Shown in pieces: positions 25,021 through 33,147 of a stretch of DNA of 48,491 bases. The DNA is from Paraburkholderia sp. C35 (lineage in GTDB: Bacteria; Pseudomonadota; Gammaproteobacteria; Burkholderiales; Burkholderiaceae): positions 1 through 48,491 of the forward strand of contig NZ_QBUY01000064.1 of the NCBI RefSeq assembly GCF_003121405.1, in the 5' to 3' direction. The notes beneath the pieces are model-generated. The model saw nothing but the letters and a program-made list of their open reading frames with translations, had not been told where the DNA came from and made no database searches. Position 1 is the stretch's first letter, and the number at the start of each line of letters is the position of its first letter. Made by a program: the position numbers and the translations under genes.

Positions 25021-25824
25021 TTGAAGGTAGGATTGACTGAATTCCCTTCTTTTGCAGGCGTCATCGTGCCCGTTGACTATCTTCGCGGCTTTACCTCGGC
25101 CGCTCGCACCGACGCTGCCAACCGGCGGCTCGGCATCGCGCTTGCCGGGATAGCGGGCGCCGCGAACGCGGGCGGCTTTCTGGCAATCGGCCAATACACG
25201 TCGCACATGTCCGGCATGGTGTCGACGCTGGCGGACAGCCTCGCACTCGGCAATATCACCTTCGTCCTGTCCGCGGCGAGTTCGATCTTTGCATTTCTCG
25301 CGGGCGCGGCGAGTTCGGCCATTCTCATCAACTGGGGCAGGCGAAAGGGCACGCAGAGCGTGTACGCGATGCCGCTCGTGCTCGAAGGCCTGCTGTTGCT
25401 GTGCTTCGGCATGCTGGGCGCGAATCTGGAACACCACCGCGTGCTGTTCGTGCCGGCGACCGTCACGCTGCTTTGCTACGTGATGGGCTTGCAGAACGCG
25501 ATGATCACCAAGATCTCGAAAGCGGAAATCCGCACGACGCACGTCACGGGACTCGTGACGGATCTCGGCATTGAAATCGGCAAAGGCCTGTACTGGAATC
25601 GCGGCATGGCATCGACGGAAGCGGGTTACGTCGGCGCCGATCTGCGGCGGCTGGGTCTGCTGGCTTCGCTGCTCGGCATGTTCCTCGTGGGCGGGCTGGC
25701 CGGTGCGATTGCGTTCAAGCAGGTCGGATTCATCGCGACGCTGCCGCTCGCGGCGTTGTTGCTCGTGCTCGCGGCAGTGCCCGTTGCAGATGATCTGCTG
25801 AGGTATCCGCGTCGCGTTCGATAA
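25021..25824 (+). CDS. YoaK/DUF1275 family membrane protein
   Basis: 267 residues with about six membrane segments. The family signature is visible: an N-terminal GIAGAANAGGFLAIGQYTSHM followed by SGMVSTLADSLA, and later GLQNAMITKISKAEIRTTHVTG. Function is unknown; some relatives are thought to be transport-like. The start is uncertain: TTG 25021 gives the longest product, while GTG 25066, just before PVDYLRGFTSAARTD, would fit the membrane topology as well. It stands alone and converges with the hydrolase gene. Confidence 0.8.
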   Translation: MKVGLTEFPSFAGVIVPVDYLRGFTSAARTDAANRRLGIALAGIAGAANAGGFLAIGQYTSHMSGMVSTLADSLALGNITFVLSAASSIFAFLAGAASSAILINWGRRKGTQSVYAMPLVLEGLLLLCFGMLGANLEHHRVLFVPATVTLLCYVMGLQNAMITKISKAEIRTTHVTGLVTDLGIEIGKGLYWNRGMASTEAGYVGADLRRLGLLASLLGMFLVGGLAGAIAFKQVGFIATLPLAALLLVLAAVPVADDLLRYPRRVR

Positions 25825-25880
25825 GGCTCCATCAGCCGCGCTCATCGAACGGACACGTTGTTGTCACATGGTGCTGCGGC

Positions 25881-26588
25881 TTACTTGTCCCACAGCTTCC
25901 TTCCGAAGAACGTCAGCGTCCGGTCCCATGCCATTTGCGACCAGGTCGGATCGTATTGCGTGCCGGCGATGCGGCTGAAGCCAACTGCCGTTTCGTTGGC
26001 GAAACCGTGATGCGCGAGATAACGATGAAACTCGACATCGACGCCCGCGTCGCCCAGTTTCGTTTCGAGCGTCTCGACGGTATCGATGGGGAAGAACACA
26101 TCCTGCTTTGCGTAGTGTCCGAGCACGGGCGCCTTGATCTTCGACGCGTCGATGTAGTCGAGGGGAGGGAAGCCATAGAACACGACGCCCGCTGCGACGT
26201 CCTGGCTTTGGCACAGCGTGAGCAGCGTCAGCGCGCCACCCATGCAATAACCCATCACCGCGACACGGCCTGACTGCTGCTTGAGATGCTGCACGGCGCC
26301 GACGATATCCTGCGATGCGGCATCGCCGAAATCGAGGCCATCCATCAGGTGATGGGCTTCTTCCTCTTCGACAGTGGATTTGCCGCGGTACAGATCGGGT
26401 ACGAGCGCGAAGTAACCCGCCGCTGCCAGGCGATCTGCAACGCCGCGAATCTGGTCGTTCAAGCCCCACCATTCCTGAATGACGACCACGGCGGGCGCGC
26501 CTGCGGTCTTTTCCGGGGAGGCCAGATAGCCTTGCAGTTCTTTACCGTCCGGGCGCTTGAAACTGATCATGGAGCCTGTGGGTTTCAT
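25881..26588 (-). CDS. Dienelactone hydrolase family protein
   Basis: 235-residue alpha/beta hydrolase. The nucleophile is Cys115 in GYCMGG, as in dienelactone hydrolase, with Glu39 in VIQEWWG, an acidic residue in HYAKQDVFFP and a catalytic His in LAHHGFAN. Dienelactone hydrolases open the lactone ring late in chlorocatechol breakdown, but many family members act on other esters. No chlorocatechol genes are near, so the substrate is unknown. It is a single gene with AAGACACCC-type leader and no clear strong ribosome site. Confidence 0.87.
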   Translation of the reverse strand: MKPTGSMISFKRPDGKELQGYLASPEKTAGAPAVVVIQEWWGLNDQIRGVADRLAAAGYFALVPDLYRGKSTVEEEEAHHLMDGLDFGDAASQDIVGAVQHLKQQSGRVAVMGYCMGGALTLLTLCQSQDVAAGVVFYGFPPLDYIDASKIKAPVLGHYAKQDVFFPIDTVETLETKLGDAGVDVEFHRYLAHHGFANETAVGFSRIAGTQYDPTWSQMAWDRTLTFFGRKLWDK

Positions 26589-26729
26589 GGGTGTCTTCCT
26601 CGATTTGGACGCAATAGCATAGCGCCAATGCGGGGCAAATGCAGGTCGACGGCTCCATCAGAAACCCATATACCCCGCAAGCGAAGCTGCTTGCAGGGCG
26701 CGGTGCTTTACTTACCCGTTCGAACGTCT

Positions 26730-26954
26730 TTAATCCCCTGGCAGCCAGTAGCAATCGCCGGGATTCCAGCTTGGGTCGCAGATCCAGTAACCAAATGCGA
26801 GCTTCTGGTCACCGATCGACGCCGTTTTCGGACCGTCCGATTTCATGGCGAACGCTTGTCCTTCCAGCGCGCCCGGCGCCGCCGATGCAGTCTGTGCAAG
26901 ACACGACAACACGGCTGAAGCGAACAACGCGCAGATCGCAGATTTCACTTTCAT
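26730..26954 (-). CDS. Small secreted protein of unknown function
   Basis: 74 residues. A clear signal peptide (MKVKSAICALFASAVLSCLA, cut after ASA) leaves a mature peptide of about 49 residues. The end is rich in aromatic residues and carries two cysteines, in GYWICDPSWNPGDCYWLPGD, which could form a disulfide in the periplasm. No family was recognised. GGAG lies 11 nt before the ATG. Codon use fits the neighbours, and the signal peptide makes chance unlikely. Confidence 0.6.
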   Translation of the reverse strand: MKVKSAICALFASAVLSCLAQTASAAPGALEGQAFAMKSDGPKTASIGDQKLAFGYWICDPSWNPGDCYWLPGD

Positions 26955-27019
26955 GTCAAATGCTCCATTGTTGTTGGAATATCACGGTGCACCGATCTTC
27001 CAAGTGACACCGTACGGAG

Positions 27020-27048
27020 ACTTTATTGACAGTAGCGAGCTTCGTTAA
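27020..27048 (-). promoter_or_regulatory. Possible promoter of the small secreted protein gene
   Basis: On the minus strand TTAACG (27048-27043) and TAAAGT (27025-27020) are 17 bp apart, about 65 bp upstream of the ATG. This is a spacing match only. Confidence 0.3.
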
Positions 27049-27134
27049 TCAGATTGCCTGCCAATGCACGTAAGGATTTTCCGAGTTATCGATCTGATTG
27101 ATGGAAGTCAATCTTGAGTCATATCGAAAGAGAA

Positions 27135-27174
27135 AAGGGCTTGCCCGCTTTCCTTCTTGCAGCGCCAAGCCCTT
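27135..27174 (-). terminator. Terminator downstream of the AhpD-like gene
   Basis: AAGGGCTTG and CAAGCCCTT form a perfect 9-bp stem around a 22-nt loop, 11 bp beyond the stop of the leftward AhpD-like gene. On the minus strand it is followed by TTCTCTTT, a fair U-tract. Confidence 0.6.
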
Positions 27175-27184
27175 GCTCGCCACC

Positions 27185-27622
27185 TTACGCCGGCATCTTG
27201 CGGAACGAAATCGCGAAGCGGTTCCACGCGTTGATGGCCGAGATCAGCAGCGTCAGATCGACCAGTTCGGCTTCGCTGAAATGCGGCTTCACGGCTTCCC
27301 ACACGGCGTCGGGCACGTGGTTTTCGGAGACCAGCGTGACGGCTTCTGTCCATTCCAGCGCTGCGCGTTCGCGTGCCGTGAAGAACGGCGTTTCGCGCCA
27401 CACGACGACGGTTGCCAGCCGGCGATCCGTTTCGCCGCCTTTGCGCGCATCGGTGGTGTGCATGTCGACGCAGAACGCGCAGCCGTTGATCTGCGACGCG
27501 CGCAGGCGCACCAGTTCCGTCAGCGACTTTTCGAGGTCGCTCTTGCCGATACGTTCTTCGAGCGCGAGCATCGCCTTGATTGCATGCGGGTTGGCTTTGT
27601 AGAAGTCGAGACGTTGTTCCAT
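27185..27622 (-). CDS. AhpD/carboxymuconolactone decarboxylase family protein
   Basis: 145 residues. The redox pair Cys48-x-x-Cys51 with His55 (NGCAFCVDMH) marks the alkylhydroperoxidase AhpD core fold, which reduces peroxides using an attached thiol reductant. RLDFYKANPHAIKAM and the later ALEWTEAVTLVSENHVP are typical of small single-domain members. GAGG precedes the ATG at 27622; an in-frame ATG ten codons earlier lacks a good site. No AhpC gene is adjacent, so the partner is unknown. Confidence 0.85.
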   Translation of the reverse strand: MEQRLDFYKANPHAIKAMLALEERIGKSDLEKSLTELVRLRASQINGCAFCVDMHTTDARKGGETDRRLATVVVWRETPFFTARERAALEWTEAVTLVSENHVPDAVWEAVKPHFSEAELVDLTLLISAINAWNRFAISFRKMPA

Positions 27623-27765
27623 GATGGTTTCCTCAGTGAGAGAGCGCTTCAACTGCGCGACACATGAAGATTAGGCGCAAAACTGGCCGCATGAAATGGC
27701 CAATTTTGAGCAAATTGAGGTAACCACTTTGGGTCGTGTGACGACGTACCCGGAAGGCTGCCGGC

Positions 27766-27796
27766 AAAAGAAAAAGGCCGCCTTTCTGAAGCGGCC
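27766..27796 (-). terminator. Rho-independent terminator of the sugar ABC operon
   Basis: On the minus strand GGCCGC-N9-GCGGCC is followed directly by TTTTTCTTTT, a textbook intrinsic terminator 27 bp past the stop of the second permease gene. Confidence 0.85.
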
Positions 27797-27823
27797 CTTA
27801 TCGACGGAGACAGGAAGGCGACG

Positions 27824-28669
27824 TTACTTGACCGCGCCGAGCGCAAGTCCTTTCACGAGATAGCGCTGCAGCCACGCGAACACGATCGAAACCGGCAAGG
27901 TCGCGCACAGCGTCGCGGCCATCACCAGATGCCATTCGACGACGTACTTGCCCGCCACCATATCCGTGACCTGCACGGTAAGCGTCTTGTTCTCGGGCGA
28001 GCGGATCAGCGTATAGACAACGGCGAACTCGTTCCACGCATTGATGAACGTGAAAATCGCCGTCACGACGATGGCAGGCACGGCGAGCGGCAGAAACACC
28101 TTGAATACGGCATGCGTGCGGCTGCATCCTTCGAGCCACGCCGATTCTTCGAGATCGCGCGGCACAGTCGCAAAGTACGACGACAGCATCCACACAGCAA
28201 ACGCAATATTGAACGCCGCATACGACACGATCACGCCGATCTTCGAATCGACGAGATTGCCGTCGCCGTACGGAATCATCGCAGCGAGCCGGAACAGGCC
28301 GACCACCAGCAGAATCGGCGAGAGCATCTGCGTAACCAGCAGGAACTGTCGATACAAGCCGCGTCCGCGAAACGGAAAGCGCGCGAGCGCATAGGCGGCG
28401 GGCAAGCTGACGGCGAGCGCGAGCGCCGTCGACAGCAGACTGATCACGGTGCTGTTGCGCAACGCGACGCCGAAGTTCGCCGCCGTCCACATGTCGGCGA
28501 AGTTCTGCCATTGCCAGTGCATCGGCAGCCAGCGCGCCGGATAGACGAACACTTCGTTCGCGGGCTTGAGCGCCGTGAAGAACATCACGGCAAACGGAAA
28601 CAGCACGACCACGATCAGCGGCGACAGCGCGAGCCAGCACCACACGGTGCGTTTCATCTTCGCGTTCAT
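27824..28669 (-). CDS. Carbohydrate ABC transporter permease, MalG-like
   Basis: 281-residue inner-membrane permease with six membrane segments. The EAA loop is EESAWLEGCSRTHAVFKVFLPL, and FINAWNEFAVVYTLI is the conserved final region of MalG-type (CUT1) proteins. It forms the channel with the MalF-like permease encoded immediately upstream; the start overlaps that stop as ATGA at 28669-28666. A second ATG four codons in (28657) is possible. It ends the leftward operon. Confidence 0.9.
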   Translation of the reverse strand: MNAKMKRTVWCWLALSPLIVVVLFPFAVMFFTALKPANEVFVYPARWLPMHWQWQNFADMWTAANFGVALRNSTVISLLSTALALAVSLPAAYALARFPFRGRGLYRQFLLVTQMLSPILLVVGLFRLAAMIPYGDGNLVDSKIGVIVSYAAFNIAFAVWMLSSYFATVPRDLEESAWLEGCSRTHAVFKVFLPLAVPAIVVTAIFTFINAWNEFAVVYTLIRSPENKTLTVQVTDMVAGKYVVEWHLVMAATLCATLPVSIVFAWLQRYLVKGLALGAVK

Positions 28670-29595
28670 GCGGGCTCTCCTTCCTTCGACGGCTGAATGC
28701 GCAGATACAGCACCGAGAACACGAACAACATGATCAGCATGACGAGCGACACGGCAGCGGCCTGGCCAGGACGCCCAAGCCTGAAGCCAAGTTCGTACAG
28801 ATACGTGACGAGAATATGCGTGCCGTTGTCGGGGCCGCCTTGCGTCATCACCCAGATGATCGGGAACGAGTTGAACACGTAGATCACGTTCAGCAGGATC
28901 GCCATGTTCACGAACGGGCGCAGCAAAGGCAGCGTCAATTGACGGAACTGTTGCCACGCGCTCGCACCGTCGATGCGCGCCGCTTCGTAAATATCGCCCG
29001 GCACCGACGACAACCCGCCGAGCAGAATCGTTACCGTGAACGGAATCGACACCAGAATGCCGACCGCGATTTCGACGGGAAACGCGAGTTCAGGCGTTGC
29101 CAGCCAGTGAATCGGCCCGCCGATCAAACCCAGCCGCTGCAAGGTCACGTTGACCATGCCGTAGTCGTCGTTGAAGGCCCAGCGCCAGACGACAGCTGTC
29201 ATCGTCAGCGACACGGACCACGGCAGCATGATGATCGTGCGCGCGATGCCGCGGCCATGGAAATCCTGATTCAGCACCAGTGCAACGGGTACTGAAAAGA
29301 TGATCGTGCCGCCCACGACGCATGCCGTCCAGACGACGGTCCGGCGCAATGCATCGAGAAACACGGGGTCGGCGAATACGGTGTAGAAGTTCTTCAGGCC
29401 AGTGAAATCGCGGATCGCACCGAAGCGCGACACGTCATGCACCGACTGATAGACGATGTTGAAAATCGGATAGCTGATGATGAACAGCGCGAGAATCAGA
29501 CTCGGCGCGATCAGCCACCAGGGTGCGGCGGCGCGTGGTGCGATGGAACGGCTCATGCGTGCTCGATCGACGGATGCTTGGGCGTTGGAACTCAT
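28666..29595 (-). CDS. Carbohydrate ABC transporter permease, MalF-like
   Basis: 309 residues, six membrane segments (first at about 27-50). The EAA loop is YEAARIDGASAWQQFRQLTLPLL and NSFPIIWVMTQGGP is the MalF/UgpA-type signature. ATG 29595 is the first start; an ATG at 29556 (MSRSIAP) would remove 13 residues. It lies 130 bp downstream of the binding-protein gene, with a strong hairpin in the gap, and overlaps the next gene. Confidence 0.9.
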   Translation of the reverse strand: MSSNAQASVDRARMSRSIAPRAAAPWWLIAPSLILALFIISYPIFNIVYQSVHDVSRFGAIRDFTGLKNFYTVFADPVFLDALRRTVVWTACVVGGTIIFSVPVALVLNQDFHGRGIARTIIMLPWSVSLTMTAVVWRWAFNDDYGMVNVTLQRLGLIGGPIHWLATPELAFPVEIAVGILVSIPFTVTILLGGLSSVPGDIYEAARIDGASAWQQFRQLTLPLLRPFVNMAILLNVIYVFNSFPIIWVMTQGGPDNGTHILVTYLYELGFRLGRPGQAAAVSLVMLIMLFVFSVLYLRIQPSKEGEPA

Positions 29596-29659
29596 GAAGC
29601 CCTCGGGACGGAATGGGCCGGTGGCGCTGTGCTGAAAGCATGGCGCTTATTTCGAATGC

Positions 29660-29692
29660 GAAGCCGCATCGGCTCGAAACCGATGCGGCTTC
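29660..29692 (-). other. Intercistronic stem-loop after the sugar-binding protein gene
   Basis: GAAGCCGCATCGG and CCGATGCGGCTTC make a perfect 13-bp stem with a 7-nt loop between the binding-protein and permease genes. No U-tract follows on the transcribed strand. The position matches hairpins that protect the upstream message in other binding-protein operons and so raise receptor over permease levels. Confidence 0.6.
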
Positions 29693-29725
29693 CTTTACAT
29701 CATCAACAGATCATCGAAGCGCGCG

Positions 29726-30958
29726 TTACTGACCGAGCGCCTGGTTCGCCTGCGTGGCGGCCTGCTTCAGCGCATCGTCAGGCTTGGCCTTGCCGAGATA
29801 CACGGCCTGCATCGCGTTCGTCACGGCCTTCGCGGTGTCTTCCCAGCCCGTTACCGTCGGCGCGAAACGTGCCTGCGGCAGCAGCGCGATGAACGCCTTC
29901 GTGTCGGCATCGTTGAACGCCGGGTCGGCGGCTTCAGCCTTGGTGGTCGGCAGGAAGCCTTCCGTGCTCGTGAACTCGACGCGCGGTTCCTTCGTGAACA
30001 GATAGTCGAGGAACTTCCACGCGTCCTTCTTCACCTTCGAGTTCTTGAACATCACGATCGAATCGGTAACGGCATACGTTGCGCCGTTCGTGCCGACGGG
30101 CAGCGGATCGATACCGTATTTCAGGTTCGGCGCTTCCTTCTTGATCTGCTTCGAGAGGAACGGCGCGGAAATCACCATCGCGACGCGGCCTTGCTTGAAC
30201 AGGTTCTGCACGTCTTCACGGCTGTAACCAGTGACGCCTTGCTGCGTCAGACCCTGATCGATCATGGTCTTGTACAGCGTCGCAGCCTTGATGCCAGCGG
30301 GCGAATCGAAACCGGCCTTGCCCTGTTTGTTCAGCACGTCGCCGCCGTTGGTCCACAGCGCGTAGTAGTAGTACACGTCGGTTTCGATTTCCTTGCCTTG
30401 CAGGCCGAAACCGGCAACGCCCTTCGCCTTCAGCTTCTTCGACGCGTCGATCACGTCATTCCACGTCTTCGGGCCGTTCGGATAACCGACGCTCGCCAGC
30501 AGATCCTTGTTGTAGTACAGCGCGCGTGCCGAAGCGGCGATCGGCAGACCATACGTCTTGCCGTTGATCTGGCCAGGCGCGAGGAACGGGCCGATGAAGC
30601 GGTTCTTGAAGTTCGCGTCCATGTACGGATCGAGCGGCTCGGCCACGTCGTCCTTCACGAAATCGAGCAGCCAGCGCGTGCCGACGATAGCGAGGTCGGC
30701 GTTGGCGTTACCCGAAATATCCGTTTGCAGCTTTTGTTGCAGCGTGTCCCAGTTCACGTCTTCGATCTTGATCGTGGTGCCGGGATTGGCCTTTTCGAAC
30801 TGGCGGGCCATTTTTTCGAAGTACGGCGCCGTCGCGTCGCTGTAGTGCGCGACCGTCACACGCACCGTATCGGCGTGTGCCGATAGGGCCAGACCTGCAA
30901 ATGCGAGCGCTGCGGCGACTTTGCCGAGCGTAAGGGAAGCACGTGCATGCAACGACAT
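29726..30958 (-). CDS. Extracellular sugar-binding protein of a CUT1-type ABC importer
   Basis: 410 residues. The signal peptide has a hydrophobic core ending LALSAHA. The mature protein begins TVRVTVAHYSDATAPYFEKM and contains the SBP_bac_1 hallmarks FEKANPGTTIKIEDVNWD, KTYGLPIAASARALYYNKDLL and GRVAMVISAPF. It captures a sugar or polyol in the periplasm. GGAGA precedes the ATG at 30958. It leads the leftward operon; the ATPase lies in the divergent rightward operon. The exact sugar is not evident. Confidence 0.9.
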   Translation of the reverse strand: MSLHARASLTLGKVAAALAFAGLALSAHADTVRVTVAHYSDATAPYFEKMARQFEKANPGTTIKIEDVNWDTLQQKLQTDISGNANADLAIVGTRWLLDFVKDDVAEPLDPYMDANFKNRFIGPFLAPGQINGKTYGLPIAASARALYYNKDLLASVGYPNGPKTWNDVIDASKKLKAKGVAGFGLQGKEIETDVYYYYALWTNGGDVLNKQGKAGFDSPAGIKAATLYKTMIDQGLTQQGVTGYSREDVQNLFKQGRVAMVISAPFLSKQIKKEAPNLKYGIDPLPVGTNGATYAVTDSIVMFKNSKVKKDAWKFLDYLFTKEPRVEFTSTEGFLPTTKAEAADPAFNDADTKAFIALLPQARFAPTVTGWEDTAKAVTNAMQAVYLGKAKPDDALKQAATQANQALGQ

Positions 30959-31020
30959 TTCGTCTCTCCTGGGGTGGTCCGCCGCCGTAGCCGGCAACTT
31001 GGGTTGAATTGTTTGAAAAA

Positions 31021-31196
31021 ATCCTACACACGAAAAAAAATGTTGTCACGTAGGGCTGACCATATTTTTTACTCGTGAGTTTTTTGCATAACATGCTGTA
31101 AATGATGGGCTATTTGTGCGGTGCAGGGTATCGGGTGTCTGTGGCGGTTGCGTGGCGGGCGAAGTCTGTAAATGTGCAATATGTAGGAAATTTACA
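31021..31196. promoter_or_regulatory. Divergent control region with repeated GTAGG and TGTAAAT sites
   Basis: Between the two arms of the sugar locus lie CCTAC (31023-31027) facing GTAGG (31050-31054), a second GTAGG at 31183-31187, and TGTAAAT at 31097-31103 and 31167-31173. The latter is mirrored by ATTTACA at 31190-31196 with 16 bp between. AT-rich tracts (A8, T6) flank them. These are candidate operators for the RpiR regulator encoded downstream. Confidence 0.45.
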
Positions 31197-31214
31197 CAGC
31201 AGAGAGGACAGGAC

Positions 31215-31988
31215 ATGAAGCGTGTCGTGCTGGTGACGGGAGCGTGCGGCGGGATCGGCAGCGTGTTGTGCCGGCGTTTCGTGCAGGACGGCGCGACCGT
31301 GCTTGCGCTCGATGTCGATGCCGCCGCGCTGGATCAACTCACGGCCGAACTCGGCGCCGACCACGTCACGCCCATCGCCGTCGATCTGTGCGACGCCGAC
31401 GCCGTACGTGAAAGCGTCGCGAAAGCTGTCGCGGTGCGCGGTCCAGTGGATGTACTCGTCGCCAACGCGGGCGCGGCGCAAGGGCTGACGCTCGCGAAGA
31501 CGGACGCCGCAAGCTGGGCGCGCGACGTCGAACTGAACCTGAACGGCACGTATCACACGGTCGAAGCGGTGCGCGCATCGATGATCGAGCGGCAGCGCGG
31601 GTCGATCGTACTGATCGGCTCGGTGAACGGCATCACGGCGCTCGGTCATCCGGCGTACAGCGCGGCGAAGGCGGGGCTGATCAGCTATACGAAGGCGCTC
31701 GCTATCGAGCTTGGGCGCTACGGTATCCGCGCGAACATCGTGTGTCCGGGCACGGTGAAGACGAAGGCGTGGCAGGCGCGCGTCGACAAGAATCCGCAGG
31801 TTTTCGAGGATCTGAAGAAGTGGTATCCGCTGCGCGACTTCGCGACGCCCGACGATATCGCCGACGCCGCGCTGTTTCTTTCATCGCCGATGGCGCGCGT
31901 GATCACGGGCGTGGTGTTGCCCGTCGACGGCGGCCTGATGGCGGGCAACCGGCTGATGGCCGAAGAACTGACGCTCGAATCGCTGTAG
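31215..31988 (+). CDS. SDR family oxidoreductase of the sugar locus
   Basis: 257 residues. Classical short-chain dehydrogenase with the cofactor motif VTGACGGIGS at residue ~8, NAG near residue 80, a catalytic Ser (LIGSVNG) followed by YSAAK, and a C-terminal GVVLPVDGGLMAGN. It likely oxidises the imported sugar or polyol, or reduces a keto sugar, but the substrate cannot be read from sequence. The ATG follows GAGGACAGGAC. It is the first gene of the rightward arm. Confidence 0.85.
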   Translation: MKRVVLVTGACGGIGSVLCRRFVQDGATVLALDVDAAALDQLTAELGADHVTPIAVDLCDADAVRESVAKAVAVRGPVDVLVANAGAAQGLTLAKTDAASWARDVELNLNGTYHTVEAVRASMIERQRGSIVLIGSVNGITALGHPAYSAAKAGLISYTKALAIELGRYGIRANIVCPGTVKTKAWQARVDKNPQVFEDLKKWYPLRDFATPDDIADAALFLSSPMARVITGVVLPVDGGLMAGNRLMAEELTLESL

Positions 31989-32040
31989 CGCTCGCATTCG
32001 GCGCATACGCACAACACACGCAAACGACGATGAGGACAGC

Positions 32041-33105
32041 ATGGCAGCAGTGCAACTGAGCGGCATCTATAAGCGTTACGGCGACACGCAGGTCGTGCAC
32101 GGCATCGATCTGCATATCGACGATGGCGAATTCGTCGTGCTGGTCGGCCCGTCGGGTTGCGGCAAGAGCACGCTGATGCGCATGGTCGCGGGCCTCGAAG
32201 AAATCAGCGGCGGCGAACTGACGATTGGCGGCACGCGCGCGAACAGCTTGCCGCCGCAGCAGCGCAATATCTCGATGGTGTTCCAGAGCTACGCGCTGTA
32301 TCCGCATCTGTCCGTGTACGACAACATCGCGTTCGGTCCGAAGATCCGCAAGGAATCGTCGACGAGTTTCAAGCCGCGTATCGAAGCCGCCGCGAAGATG
32401 CTCAATCTCAGCGGCTATCTGGACCGCTTGCCGCGTGCGCTGTCGGGCGGGCAGCGTCAGCGCGTGGCGATGGGCCGTGCAGTGGTGCGAGAGCCGTCGC
32501 TGTTCCTGTTCGACGAGCCGCTGTCGAATCTCGACGCCAAGCTGCGCGTACAGATGCGCACCGAGATCAAGGCGCTGCATCAGCGGCTGAAGAATACGGT
32601 GATCTACGTCACGCACGATCAGATCGAAGCGATGACGATGGCCGACCGAATCGTCGTGATGAACGCGGGGCGCATCGAGCAGATCGGGCGTCCGCTCGAA
32701 CTGTACGACCGGCCCGCGAATCTGTTCGTCGCGAGCTTTCTCGGCTCGCCGTCGATGAACTTTGCCGCGGGCGAAGTGGTGAGCGCAGCGAACGGCGTCG
32801 CGCTGCAACTCGCCGATAACGTGCAGGTGCCGCTGCCGGGCGCAGCCGTGAAGCCGGGCGACAAGGTCACGCTCGGCGTGCGGCCCGAGCATATCGAGAC
32901 CTCGAATGCAGGCATTCCGATGGATGTCGAGGTGATCGAGCCGACGGGCGCGGAGACGCATCTGTACGGCAAGATCGGCGGCGCGGCGTGGTGCGTGACG
33001 ATGCGCCAGCGCGCGTCGATCGAACCGGGCCAGCGCGTGACGGTGCGCTTTCCCGAGCAGGACATGCATCTGTTCGATACGGAGAGCGGACGCAGACTGG
33101 GCTGA
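32041..33105 (+). CDS. Sugar ABC transporter ATPase, UgpC/MalK-like
   Basis: 354 residues. Walker A GPSGCGKST, Q-loop VFQSYALYPH, signature LSGGQRQRVAMGRA, Walker B LFLFDEPLSNLD and H-loop VIYVTHDQ are intact. A C-terminal TOBE/regulatory domain runs from about residue 235 (FLGSPSMNFAAGEV, GVRPEHIETS). It energises the importer whose other parts are read in the opposite direction. It lies 52 bp after the SDR gene with GAGGACAGC before the ATG. Confidence 0.92.
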   Translation: MAAVQLSGIYKRYGDTQVVHGIDLHIDDGEFVVLVGPSGCGKSTLMRMVAGLEEISGGELTIGGTRANSLPPQQRNISMVFQSYALYPHLSVYDNIAFGPKIRKESSTSFKPRIEAAAKMLNLSGYLDRLPRALSGGQRQRVAMGRAVVREPSLFLFDEPLSNLDAKLRVQMRTEIKALHQRLKNTVIYVTHDQIEAMTMADRIVVMNAGRIEQIGRPLELYDRPANLFVASFLGSPSMNFAAGEVVSAANGVALQLADNVQVPLPGAAVKPGDKVTLGVRPEHIETSNAGIPMDVEVIEPTGAETHLYGKIGGAAWCVTMRQRASIEPGQRVTVRFPEQDMHLFDTESGRRLG

Positions 33106-33147
33106 CAGCATCGCCGCCGATACACCTTCCACGCAAAGGAACACACG

